From Clostridiales bacterium (GTDB taxonomy: Bacteria > Bacillota > Clostridia > Christensenellales > Aristaeellaceae), in NCBI GenBank assembly GCA_015056365.1, contig SVGM01000017.1, positions 5,050 through 63,666 of the forward strand: DNA of 58,617 nt. The letters run 5' to 3'. Numbering within the stretch: the stretch's first letter is position 1; the number at the start of each line of letters is the position of its first letter. Both the position numbers and the translations under genes were made by a program. This document shows positions 1 through 8,789 of this stretch, piece after piece. The notes beneath the pieces are model-generated. The model saw only the letters and a list, made by a program, of their open reading frames with translations, made no database searches and was not told the DNA's origin.

Positions 1-575
1 AAAGCTGGCGGTTGCGTTTTCAGCAACTGCTTTGCTCTCACCGCTGCCGGTAACCGTCAGGTCGTATCCGTCCACCTGGGCGGTTGCCTGGTCTTCTGTC
101 ACCGTGTAGTTGCCTGTGGACAGATCCGTCAGGGTATAGCTGCCGTCGGTGAAATCACTGTAGGTTACGGTCTTGCTGTACTCCTCAGGGCCGGTGATGG
201 TAAATGTAGCGCCTTCGGGCACTGATGCGCCTGTTGCTGTTTTAGCGATCGTCAGGTTGCCGGTCTCACGGGTATATTCGTTGTGGATAGCAAAGCTGGC
301 GGTTGCGTTTTCAGCAACTGCTTTGCTCTCACCGCTGCCGGTAACCGTCAGGTCGTATCCGTCCACCTGGGCGGTTGCCTGGTCTTCTGTCACCGTGTAG
401 TCGCCTGTGGGCAGATCCGTCAGGGTATAGCGGCCGTCGGTGAAATCACTGTAGGTTACGGTCTTGCTGTACTCCTCAGGGCCGGTGATGGTAAATGTAG
501 CGCCTTCGGGCACAGCTGCATTCTCCGACGTCTTCGCGATCGTCAGGTTGCCGGTCTTACGGGTATACGTGTTGG
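1..575 (-). repeat. Two tandem 291-bp repeats inside the adhesin gene
   Basis: Bases 1-291 and 292-575 are near-identical, with a 291-bp period equal to 97 codons. Each encodes a TGNLTIAKT...TVTEDQATAQVDGYDL domain. A more diverged copy follows up to about 860. More copies may lie beyond base 1. Confidence 0.85.
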
Positions 576-3500
576 TAATGACCGTTTCGGCATTCTCTCC
601 GGCAACAACAGAAACAGTTTCACCGCTGCCGCTCACCGTCAGGTCGTATCCGTCCACCTGAATATTGTCGATATTCTCAGTAACCGTATACGAACCCACG
701 GGAAGCGTCAGGGTTGTGCTTTCCCCATTCTTCAGCGAAACGTCCGTGCTGTAATCATTCTCACCCGATACTGTGATCTGGAAAGCCTTATCAGTCTCTA
801 CGCCCGTAACAGTCTTGGTGATGGTCAGGCTGCCGGTATCCAGCGTATTGGTGATGGTGGTTTTGTTGCCGGAGACAGAAGAAGCAGAGGTATAGTTGGC
901 AACACTTGCTTCTCTGATCTCATAGATGTAGGACGATCCATTGCCCTTGAACACAGGCAAACTAATAAAGGTATGCGTCCAGTTATTCTTTCCATTCAAC
1001 GTGACGGTCTGCCCGGATACGGGGCTGTTGTCCCTGTACAAGGTTACCGTAACGCTATCCGGGCGCAGCCCAAAGAGATCGTCGTTATCCTGCCAGATCT
1101 TCTCGACGACCAAATCGGTTTTGTCGCTGTAAGCGTTATTGAATACGATAGGCGAGCCGTTCAAGTCATCCGTAATAGAGAGGGTTCCGTCACCGTTATC
1201 GGCAATGGTGAGCTTTACGGTATGACGAGTCGTATCGTAGACATAGCCGGGGATGGAAGCCGGTACTTCCTCAATGTAGTAGGTCTTTTCACCCACGTCA
1301 TTTTCATCGAAAACAAGGGTGTCCAGGAACACGCTTCCGTCTTTGTTGTTCTTGCCCTGGGCGACAATAGTGCCCTCTTCGTCCAACACGCGGAAGGAGA
1401 AATCGTCCTGCTTCAGTTCAGCGCCTTCCAGCCTCTTGACGGCGGTAAACTGGTACGGACCGGAAGAATGATATTCGTTTGCAAAGGATGCCCTCTGCTG
1501 CTGGTCGGCAACGATGGTGCCCGCAGCACCAGTAGCAGTGGCGGTAAAGCCGCCGACTGCATCCTCGGTAATGGAGTAGGTAGCGCCGTGGGGAAGATCG
1601 GTGATGACGGCAGATTCGCCCGCTTTGAGTTTTACAGCGCCGTAGCCGTTGGTAAAGGTAATCGTCTGGGCAGCGGCAGAACCGTACTGCACGGTATATG
1701 CGCCGTTCAGAGGCACATCGGAGCTATCCTTCACGTAAACAAGGAAGCCAAATTCCTTCGTCTGATGGTCTTCAACCGTGCTGTTCACCGCCGTCTTGGT
1801 GACCTGCAGCGCGCCGGAATCGAGCTTATTGGTGATGGTCAAGTGACCATTTGCGGCGCCATCCATAGTGTAGGATACAACCATCTTATTGCCGGATTTC
1901 GTTACCGTAACCACCAGCGTATGCGGCGTGGTATCATAGATCACCTGATCCAGATTGCCCTGCTGCTCCCGAATGGTATAGGTGTATGTGCCGGCTTGCT
2001 TGAAGGCGATTTTACCAAACTCGAACGATGCGCTTCGGCCGCTGGTAGGCGTGATGGTAACGGTGTTCTTCGTGGGCATGGGCGCATCGCTGGTGTTGGC
2101 AGTCAGCGTAAAGGTAAAGGAATCCCCCGCCTTAAAATTTCTGCCTTCCAGCACCTTGGTGCCGGCTACCACCAGCTCGTCTGCCTTGATCAGCTCATAC
2201 TGATGCACAACCACATAGGCAGAAGGAGTGGTGGCATCCACCTTTTCCACGCCAGTAACCTGCTTGCCGTCCTGGGTGACCACTGTACCCGTATAACGAT
2301 AATAATCATTCGAGTTGGGCACAGGGATCACAGGCGTAATGGTCTGATAATCCGTCTCCTTGAAGGAGGGAATATATTCCGTGGAGGCATAGTCACAGAT
2401 AATGCTTTCCACATCAGTAGGTGTCTGAATATCCCTGCCGCCCGCCTGCCACTTCACCTGCACGGAGCTGATAGCGTATTCTGCTATAGGAATGGGGAAT
2501 GCTGCGGATTTCATCTCCGTCGCAGTGCCGTTATTCTGTTTGATGCCATAGAGGAAGTTGGTGGGATCGTTCAGCGGAACTTCATGCACGCCACCGCTCA
2601 AATCAGCGCTGTCGTTTAATTTGACAGTATAGCTGTACTCGATGGTCGCGTTACGCACCGTATCCGTACCATCGGCGGAAGGATGCCAGTAAATGGTGTT
2701 TCCGGAAGAGCTCACCACACCGCCGCTGGTCTGGACAGCCTGAATGCTATTCACGTCAAAACCAACAGAAGCACCCATGGGGTCTTCCAGCATGGCGGTA
2801 AGGGAATTTTCGATTTTGTCCATGGCGAGCTGCAGCTCATCCGTATTGGTAGCGTGCATATAGGTGCCGCCATTGCCGGTGAAGCCCGCCAGATTGGGGT
2901 CGTTGTTGTTGAAACCAACAGCATAGACAATGCCGCCGTTGTTCTTGAACGTGCTCAAATCCTTGGGATTATATCCATCATTGCTGTCGCCGTCAGCCAC
3001 GACAACCAGTACCTTGGTAAGGCCCTGCGTCTTGGCGGAGCCTCCCGTGAAGGTAGTAATACCTTTTGCCACACCCGTCGACAGATAGGTTCCGCCGTTG
3101 GCTGTGACGTTATTTAAGTTGGTAACCACATTGGTTACGCTTGCAAAAGTAACATATTTGACAGTGACTTCGTCTCCCAGACCTGTTACCAACGTGTTTA
3201 TTGCACTGACGGCATTGCTCAGACGGGTGGGATAATAGACTCTGTTTCCATTTTCATCATAATAATAGCAGTTTGAATTACCACTCGTTGTGTGAACAGA
3301 GGCCTTTTTTCCACAAGAATAGCACGTATCATTATGAACATGACGGGTACAAGATAAGACGTAAAAATATGAACCAGATGTATTATGGCATGTGGTTCCT
3401 GATATATGATTGCCGTTGACAAAATGCGATGGATTGATTGCTTGGGTGCATCTATTGCCGTAACAATCCGATCCATAATTACTATACTGGTGCGTATGAT

Positions 3501-3879
3501 TCGCATATCCACAGTTCTTTCTACATGAATTCGAATGTGAATGGTTTCCTGCATCATGCGCTGCCTCATCCGTACACCACGCCATAGAGCCGGAAGTGTC
3601 CAGCACAAAAACAACCTCAATTTTGCGCTTTTCAACAGGGTTTTCCCCTACGGTGGCCTTTACCGTAACCTTCCACTCGTCAGGCCCGATGCGATCGCCC
3701 TGCTTATGCAGAATAATATTGGCTTTTCCGGAAGCGTCCTTCTCGTATTCGAGATCGGCCGGTTTCAGCGGATCGCCTTCTCCTTGCGCAGCATAAACAA
3801 TGCCAGTTCCCAACAGCATGGTCAGGATCAGCAAAAAGGCAAGTATTTTCTTCATGATTGAACAATCGGTGCGGAACAT
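1..3879 (-). CDS. vWA-domain surface adhesin with pilin/Cna_B and repeat domains (3' end outside window)
   Basis: At least 1293 codons; the gene runs off the window at base 1. Start ATG 3879 is chosen because GGAGGG lies 8 bases upstream; an in-frame ATG at 3855 lacks a site. A signal peptide follows (MKKILAFLLILTMLLG). A von Willebrand A domain begins near residue 88 with the MIDAS motif DTSGS at 94-98. It is interrupted by a Cys/His-rich insert (about residues 101-212: 10 Cys, 11 His) before the domain resumes (VVVADGDSND). Then come pilin isopeptide-linkage (FctA/Spy0128-like) segments with TYTYTIREQQG and TYYIEEVP, a Cna_B domain (VEKIWQDNDD), and 97-residue DUF5979-like repeats starting TGNLTIAKT. 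Such proteins are wall-anchored adhesins or pilins; the anchor is not visible here. Function inferred from domain order. Confidence 0.85.
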   Translation of the reverse strand, partial: MFRTDCSIMKKILAFLLILTMLLGTGIVYAAQGEGDPLKPADLEYEKDASGKANIILHKQGDRIGPDEWKVTVKATVGENPVEKRKIEVVFVLDTSGSMAWCTDEAAHDAGNHSHSNSCRKNCGYANHTHQYSNYGSDCYGNRCTQAINPSHFVNGNHISGTTCHNTSGSYFYVLSCTRHVHNDTCYSCGKKASVHTTSGNSNCYYYDENGNRVYYPTRLSNAVSAINTLVTGLGDEVTVKYVTFASVTNVVTNLNNVTANGGTYLSTGVAKGITTFTGGSAKTQGLTKVLVVVADGDSNDGYNPKDLSTFKNNGGIVYAVGFNNNDPNLAGFTGNGGTYMHATNTDELQLAMDKIENSLTAMLEDPMGASVGFDVNSIQAVQTSGGVVSSSGNTIYWHPSADGTDTVRNATIEYSYTVKLNDSADLSGGVHEVPLNDPTNFLYGIKQNNGTATEMKSAAFPIPIAEYAISSVQVKWQAGGRDIQTPTDVESIICDYASTEYIPSFKETDYQTITPVIPVPNSNDYYRYTGTVVTQDGKQVTGVEKVDATTPSAYVVVHQYELIKADELVVAGTKVLEGRNFKAGDSFTFTLTANTSDAPMPTKNTVTITPTSGRSASFEFGKIAFKQAGTYTYTIREQQGNLDQVIYDTTPHTLVVTVTKSGNKMVVSYTMDGAANGHLTITNKLDSGALQVTKTAVNSTVEDHQTKEFGFLVYVKDSSDVPLNGAYTVQYGSAAAQTITFTNGYGAVKLKAGESAVITDLPHGATYSITEDAVGGFTATATGAAGTIVADQQQRASFANEYHSSGPYQFTAVKRLEGAELKQDDFSFRVLDEEGTIVAQGKNNKDGSVFLDTLVFDENDVGEKTYYIEEVPASIPGYVYDTTRHTVKLTIADNGDGTLSITDDLNGSPIVFNNAYSDKTDLVVEKIWQDNDDLFGLRPDSVTVTLYRDNSPVSGQTVTLNGKNNWTHTFISLPVFKGNGSSYIYEIREASVANYTSASSVSGNKTTITNTLDTGSLTITKTVTGVETDKAFQITVSGENDYSTDVSLKNGESTTLTLPVGSYTVTENIDNIQVDGYDLTVSGSGETVSVVAGENAETVITNTYTRKTGNLTIAKTSENAAVPEGATFTITGPEEYSKTVTYSDFTDGRYTLTDLPTGDYTVTEDQATAQVDGYDLTVTGSGESKAVAENATASFAIHNEYTRETGNLTIAKTATGASVPEGATFTITGPEEYSKTVTYSDFTDGSYTLTDLSTGNYTVTEDQATAQVDGYDLTVTGSGESKAVAENATASF

Positions 3880-3950
3880 AGGGACACCCTCCAGCACTTT
3901 TTTCACAATTGTTTCTAAAAAATTACAAATTAATACAATTGTGTTATTGT

Positions 3951-3979
3951 ATTATATGTTATTTGTTTTGTATTTTCAA
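3951..3979 (-). promoter_or_regulatory. Promoter of the adhesin gene
   Basis: On the minus strand TTGAAA (3979-3974), a 17-base spacer and a perfect TATAAT (3956-3951) lie about 70 bases before the ATG at 3879. The rest of the 398-base gap 3880-4277 is AT-rich and shows no ORF with a ribosome binding site. Confidence 0.7.
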
Positions 3980-4213
3980 TACTTTTTCTTCAAAAATGTA
4001 AAATTTTTTCTTTTGTTTTTCACAATGCCACAAGCTTGCTATCAAACATATTCCTTTCGATATTCCTTTATAGATATTCAACTATTTTCTTTATCAAATC
4101 TTCACGATCTTTTTGTTTCGTTTTTCACATAATCGAAATATTTTCAGTTTTTACCAGTTGCTTTTCCTTTCCCATTTGTATCGTTCTTTTTCCGCATCCT
4201 TTTTCTGCAATAT

Positions 4214-4242
4214 CTTCCTTCATGGCCCATCTATGCTATAAT
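4214..4242 (+). promoter_or_regulatory. Extended -10 promoter of the AEC/methionine operon
   Basis: TG-C-TATAAT (4234-4242) is a strong extended -10; the -35 region near 4214 is weak. It lies 35 bases before the AEC transporter start. No SAM riboswitch or T-box is visible upstream although methionine genes follow. Confidence 0.55.
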
Positions 4243-4277
4243 AAAAGGTACACATCCAACCGACAGGAGGATTGACC

Positions 4278-5195
4278 ATGATCAATATCGTAGGCATTCT
4301 GGAAAAAGCGCTGCCAGTCTTTATCATGCTGGGACTGGGTATGCTCTGCCGCAAAACCAAGCTGCTGTCCCGCGAGGGAGTGAACACCCTGAAATCCGTG
4401 GCAGTGAACATCACCCTGCCTGCGGTCATGTTTTCGGCCTTTGCCACGGCAGAATACAGCCTGAGCAGCATTTCCATTCCCGTGAGTATGTTCGCCGCCT
4501 GCCTGCTGGCGCTGTTTCTGGGTTTTTTAGGCTGCAAGCTTTTTAAAATCAAGGGAAGGCTGTCGCCCTTCATGGCTGCAGGCTTTGAGGCTGGCATGCT
4601 GGGGTATGCTCTGTTTGCCATTCTGTTTTCCGAGGCTCAGCGCCCCGCCTTTGCCATCGTGGACCTGGGACAGGTATTGTTTGTCTTTACGGTCTATAAG
4701 GCGTTGCTGGCCGGCAAGGGCGGCTTCAAGGGCGTCGTGCACGAAGCCGTCACCTCCCCCACCGTCTGGGCCATCATCGCCGGCCTGATCGTCGGCGTCA
4801 GCGGCCTGTACAAGGCGCTCATCCCCTCCGGCGTCAGCAATATCGTCAACGCGGTGACAGATTTCATCGCCGCGCCCACCAGCGCTATCATTCTACTGGC
4901 CATCGGCTACGACCTGGTGTTTCAGGAGGTCCGCTGGAAGCAGACCCTGTCGCTTGTGGGGCTTCGTCTGGCCGTATCCGCTGTGGTGCTGGGGCTGCTG
5001 CTGGCGGTCAACCAGCTGCTGGGACATGTAATGCACACCGGCGCGCTGCTGATGATGCTCATCCTTCCCCCGCCCTATGTGCTTCCCATCTTCGCCGATG
5101 TGGAGGACGAACGTGCAGACATTTCCTCCGCCCTGTCCCTTTTGACGCTGATCAGCATCCTGCTGTATGTGCTGCTGGTGATCGTCTACGCCTGA
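4278..5195 (+). CDS. AEC (auxin efflux carrier) family transporter
   Basis: 305 residues with about ten hydrophobic segments. The N-terminus LEKALPVFIMLGLGMLCRK and the glycine-rich C-terminal half fit the AEC/membrane transport protein family (PF03547), which exports organic anions or amino-acid-like compounds in bacteria. ATG 4278 is preceded by AGGAGG (4265-4270), spacing 7; a TTG six bases upstream is less likely. It opens a tight plus-strand series with the Nudix and methionine genes (31-base gap, then overlaps), so its substrate may be linked to one-carbon or sulfur metabolism. That link is inference. Confidence 0.85.
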   Translation: MINIVGILEKALPVFIMLGLGMLCRKTKLLSREGVNTLKSVAVNITLPAVMFSAFATAEYSLSSISIPVSMFAACLLALFLGFLGCKLFKIKGRLSPFMAAGFEAGMLGYALFAILFSEAQRPAFAIVDLGQVLFVFTVYKALLAGKGGFKGVVHEAVTSPTVWAIIAGLIVGVSGLYKALIPSGVSNIVNAVTDFIAAPTSAIILLAIGYDLVFQEVRWKQTLSLVGLRLAVSAVVLGLLLAVNQLLGHVMHTGALLMMLILPPPYVLPIFADVEDERADISSALSLLTLISILLYVLLVIVYA

Positions 5196-5226
5196 TTTCT
5201 GCCAAACAACGAAAGGAGCATTCCCT

Positions 5227-5751
5227 ATGTCTGATACGTACGCCGTTCTTTCCGGCTGTCCGAAGATCGACATCGTCGGCGCGAATGCATACCCGACCCA
5301 TTCCCACATCCGAACAGGCTGCCGGGGTATCGTGCTGAAGGATAATCAGCTCCTTTTGTCCCACGAGCTGAACTCCGGTTGGTATCTGATTCCCGGCGGC
5401 GGCATCGAAGATGGCGAAACGCCCGAAGCCTGCTGCATCCGCGAAGTGGAGGAAGAGACCGGCTTGATCGTCGAGATCATCAGGCCGGTGCTGACCATGC
5501 ACGAATATTATGAAGACTGGCTGTACATCAGCCACTACTTTCTGTGCCGTGTTGTTGGGGAAGGCCGCCAGGCCTTGACCGCGTACGAACAGCAGCGCGG
5601 ACTTGTGCCGGAGTGGATGAACGCCGCCAAAGCCGTGGAGCTGTTCTCCCATCATCAGGAGTACGCCGCCAGCAGCGAGGAAAAACGAGGCTCATACCAG
5701 CGGGAATATACCGCATTGCAGCATTTTCTTGCAACGGAGGAGCGTCCATGA
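5227..5751 (+). CDS. Nudix hydrolase
   Basis: 174 residues. The Nudix box is complete at about residues 57-80 (GGGIEDGETPEACCIREVEEETGL pattern, G-x5-E-x7-RE-x2-EE-x-G), which binds the metal and diphosphate. Family members hydrolyse nucleoside diphosphates linked to another group; the substrate cannot be told here. AGGAG lies 9 bases before ATG 5227. The stop codon overlaps the next ATG (ATGA at 5748-5751), implying translational coupling to the methionine synthase reactivation protein. Confidence 0.85.
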   Translation: MSDTYAVLSGCPKIDIVGANAYPTHSHIRTGCRGIVLKDNQLLLSHELNSGWYLIPGGGIEDGETPEACCIREVEEETGLIVEIIRPVLTMHEYYEDWLYISHYFLCRVVGEGRQALTAYEQQRGLVPEWMNAAKAVELFSHHQEYAASSEEKRGSYQREYTALQHFLATEERP

Positions 5752-6437
5752 CCAACCGTGCGGAAGAAGCGCTGCGTTATTTAGGTGCCGGACGAGCGGC
5801 CGACGGATCCGCGGCGGCAGAGCTGCGGATCGCCGTGCAGCGAATGCTGGAACAGTTGGATCATGTGATCACGCCTAACCGCCTGTACCGCCTGTTTACG
5901 CTGTGCCATGACCCTGATGGCAGCGTCCTGCTCATGGACAGTGCTGATCAGGCTGTTCTGACGCTCACCGGCAAGCTGGCGCAGATCATGCTTCACGACT
6001 GCCATCAAGCTGCGCTGATGCTCTCCACGCTGGGCGTAACCTTTGACAGCCTGCTGCGCACCCAGCAGGCCCGCAGCATGGCAGATGCTGCGATTCTGAA
6101 TGCCTGCGGCAATGTGCTGGTGGAGGAAGCTTGCGACCAAACGGAGCGAGAACTGGCAGCGCAGATGCCTGACCTGTACCTGACCGATCGTTTTTCTCCC
6201 GGCTACGGCGATCTGCCGCTGACCCTGCAGCCGACGCTGCTTCGGGCATTGGACGCAAACAGGCTGGCCGGTGTATACGCCACAGAAAGCTGCCTGATGA
6301 ACCCCACCAAGACCGTTACCGCCATCGTTGGGCTGTCCCATCGCCCCCAACAGGCGAAAATCAGAGGCTGCGCCTATTGCAGCCTGAAAGAAACCTGCAC
6401 CATCAGAAAGGACGGTAAACGTTGTGATTCGCTTTGA
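5748..6437 (+). CDS. Stand-alone methionine synthase reactivation-domain protein
   Basis: 229 residues. The segment TDRFSPGYGDLPL and the following C-terminal region match the AdoMet-binding activation domain of cobalamin-dependent methionine synthase (PF02965). That domain regenerates methylcobalamin from inactive cob(II)alamin using AdoMet and an electron donor. Here it is a separate protein, and the neighbouring MetH lacks this domain, so the two probably act together. A C-terminal cysteine cluster (CAYCSLKETC) is seen in many Clostridia versions. The gene overlaps the Nudix stop by 4 bases and the metH start by 14 bases. Confidence 0.85.
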   Translation: MTNRAEEALRYLGAGRAADGSAAAELRIAVQRMLEQLDHVITPNRLYRLFTLCHDPDGSVLLMDSADQAVLTLTGKLAQIMLHDCHQAALMLSTLGVTFDSLLRTQQARSMADAAILNACGNVLVEEACDQTERELAAQMPDLYLTDRFSPGYGDLPLTLQPTLLRALDANRLAGVYATESCLMNPTKTVTAIVGLSHRPQQAKIRGCAYCSLKETCTIRKDGKRCDSL

Positions 6438-8778
6438 TCAAGGCTTTACGCTGCTGGACGGCGCCATGGGCACCCTTTTGCAGCAGAACGGGCTCACGCC
6501 TGGCATGCAGCCCGAGGAGATGAACCTGACCGCAGGCGAGGCCGTTACCGCCATCCATCGTACCTATGTGGAGGCCGGCAGCCGCATCGTCTACACCAAC
6601 ACCTTCGGCGCCAATGCCCGCAAACTGGCTCCCACCGGGCTCTCGCCCGAGCAGGTGATCCCAGCGGCAGTCAGGCTGGCAAAAGCAGCCACCAAAGGCA
6701 CCGACGCGCTGGTGGCGCTGGACATCGGTCCGCTGGGCGAGCTGCTGGAGCCCATGGGTACGCTAACCTTTGAAGAAGCGTATGCCTTGTTCGCCCAGAT
6801 GGCGAAAGCCGGTGCAGAGGCCGGTGCGGATCTTGCCGTCATTGAGACCATGACCGACCTGTACGAGGCAAAGGCTGCTCTGCTGGCTGTGAAGGAGAAT
6901 ACCGCCCTGCCCGTGCTGGTGACCATGAGCTTTGAAGCCACCGGCCGTACCTTCACCGGGTGTACACTGGCCTCCATGGCGCATACACTGGAAGGCCTGG
7001 GTGCGGACGCCATCGGTATCAACTGTTCCCTGGGCCCGGTGCAGGCGGCGCCTTTTATCCGGGAGCTTGCCAGGCACACCTCCCTGCCCCTCATCGCCAA
7101 GCCCAACGCCGGTCTGCCCGATCCAGCGGACGGCAGCTATGACCTGACGCCTGCCCAGTATGCCCAGGCCATGCTCAGCTGCGCCGAGGCCGGCGCCACC
7201 CTGCTGGGCGGCTGCTGCGGCACCAGCCCGGATTATCTGCGTGCATTGCGGGACGTTCTGGTTGATCAACAGCCTGTCGACCGTACCAATACAAAGAGCA
7301 GCTTTGTTGCCTCCCCCACCCGGCCTTTGCCCATCGACGGCGTTCGGGTCATCGGCGAGCGTATCAACCCTACCGGCAAGAAGCGGCTGAAGCAGGCCCT
7401 GCTGGAGGATGATCTGGACTACATCGCATCGCTGGCTGTGGAGCAGATGGATGCAGGCGCAGATCTGCTGGATGTGAACGTGGGGCTGCCCGGCGTGGAT
7501 GAAGTGTCCATGCTTCCCCGGGTGGTGAAGAAGCTGCAAAGCGTCGTACCTCTGCCGCTGCAACTGGACACCACCAACCCCGCTGCGTTGGAAGCCGCTC
7601 TGCGGGTATACAACGGCAAGGCAGCCGTCAACTCCGTCAATGGTTCAGAGGAATCACTGGCTACCGTGCTGCCCATCGTGAAAAAATACGGCGCATCCGT
7701 GGTGGGACTGTGCATGGACGAAAAAGGCCTGCCCGCTACCGCAGAGGAGCGCATCGCCATTGCCAAGCGGATCCAGACCGCCGCCAACGCCATCGGCATC
7801 CCCGATGAAGATCTTTGGATCGATTGCTTGGCGCTAACGGTATCTGCTCAGCAGGATCAGGCTGCCGAAACACTGAAAGCGCTTCGCACTGTCCGCTACG
7901 AACTGGGACTGAATACGGTTCTGGGCGTGAGCAACATTTCCTTCGGCCTGCCAAACCGTCCCCTGATCACTCATACCTTTATGGTGCAGGCGCTTTGCTG
8001 CGGCCTGACGCTACCTATCATCAACCCCAACCAGAAGGAACTGATGGACGCCATCGCCGCCCATCGGGTGCTTTGCGGCGAGGATGCCCAGTGCAGCGAG
8101 TATGTAGCCCGTTTTGCGCAGGAAACCTCCGCCCCCGCAGTGCAGACAGCGGGACAAAACCTGTCTCTGGAAGAAAGCATCTACCGGGGGCTGAAAAAAG
8201 AGGCTGCCGGCGCAGCCGCCCGGCTGCTGGAAAGCGGTGAGAACGGAATGTCCCTGGTGGAAAGCCGCCTGATTCCCTCCCTGGACAAAGTAGGTACGGA
8301 TTACGAATCCGGCAGGCTGTTCTTGCCCCAGCTTCTGGGCGCAGCCGGGGCGGCACAGGCTGTTTTTGAGCAGATCCGCACCGCCATGAGCGCGGACGGC
8401 AGCACTCCGGTGGAAAAGGGACGGCTGATCATCGCCACTGTGAAGGGCGATATCCACGACATCGGCAAAAACATCGTCAAAACCGTGCTGGAGAATTACG
8501 GCTACCGTGTGATCGACCTGGGCCGTGATGTGCCGCCGGAGATCATCGTGCAAACCGTTCAGGAGCAGCATATCCGTCTGGTGGGGCTTTCCGCGTTGAT
8601 GACCACCACCCTCCCCGCCATGGAAGAGACCGTACAGCAGCTCAACGCGCTGCCACAGCCCCCTGCCATCATGGTGGGCGGCGCTGTGGTCACTCTGGAC
8701 TATGCCGAAAAACTGGGCGTGTACTATGCTGCCGATGCACGGCAGGCCGCCGAGCTGACCAAAACCATTCTGGGATAA
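6424..8778 (+). CDS. metH: Cobalamin-dependent methionine synthase lacking the activation domain
   Basis: 784 residues, GTG start. Domain order: homocysteine S-methyltransferase (1-285, zinc ligands C201, C264 and C265 in INC and GGCCGT), pterin/methyltetrahydrofolate-binding barrel (about 300-560, begins VRVIGERINPTGKK), cobalamin cap and binding modules (about 580-784, with D-x-H-x-x-G, H678 in KGDIHDIGK as lower cobalt ligand). Transfers a methyl group from methyl-THF via cobalamin to homocysteine. E. coli MetH is about 1227 residues; the missing C-terminal activation domain is supplied by the gene just upstream. It is 11 bases from the downstream MTHFR fusion, so the substrate-forming enzyme is co-transcribed. 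Confidence 0.93.
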   Translation: MIRFDQGFTLLDGAMGTLLQQNGLTPGMQPEEMNLTAGEAVTAIHRTYVEAGSRIVYTNTFGANARKLAPTGLSPEQVIPAAVRLAKAATKGTDALVALDIGPLGELLEPMGTLTFEEAYALFAQMAKAGAEAGADLAVIETMTDLYEAKAALLAVKENTALPVLVTMSFEATGRTFTGCTLASMAHTLEGLGADAIGINCSLGPVQAAPFIRELARHTSLPLIAKPNAGLPDPADGSYDLTPAQYAQAMLSCAEAGATLLGGCCGTSPDYLRALRDVLVDQQPVDRTNTKSSFVASPTRPLPIDGVRVIGERINPTGKKRLKQALLEDDLDYIASLAVEQMDAGADLLDVNVGLPGVDEVSMLPRVVKKLQSVVPLPLQLDTTNPAALEAALRVYNGKAAVNSVNGSEESLATVLPIVKKYGASVVGLCMDEKGLPATAEERIAIAKRIQTAANAIGIPDEDLWIDCLALTVSAQQDQAAETLKALRTVRYELGLNTVLGVSNISFGLPNRPLITHTFMVQALCCGLTLPIINPNQKELMDAIAAHRVLCGEDAQCSEYVARFAQETSAPAVQTAGQNLSLEESIYRGLKKEAAGAAARLLESGENGMSLVESRLIPSLDKVGTDYESGRLFLPQLLGAAGAAQAVFEQIRTAMSADGSTPVEKGRLIIATVKGDIHDIGKNIVKTVLENYGYRVIDLGRDVPPEIIVQTVQEQHIRLVGLSALMTTTLPAMEETVQQLNALPQPPAIMVGGAVVTLDYAEKLGVYYAADARQAAELTKTILG

Positions 8779-8789
8779 GGAGAGCGTCC

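Noticed and set aside
283..2619. 778-codon plus-strand open frame over the adhesin
   Set aside because: Antisense shadow; the minus-strand frame encodes recognisable vWA, pilin and Cna_B domains without a stop to base 1.
4130..4277. SAM riboswitch or T-box before the methionine operon
   Set aside because: No conserved core, no terminator hairpin; the promoter is only about 30 bases from the first start codon.
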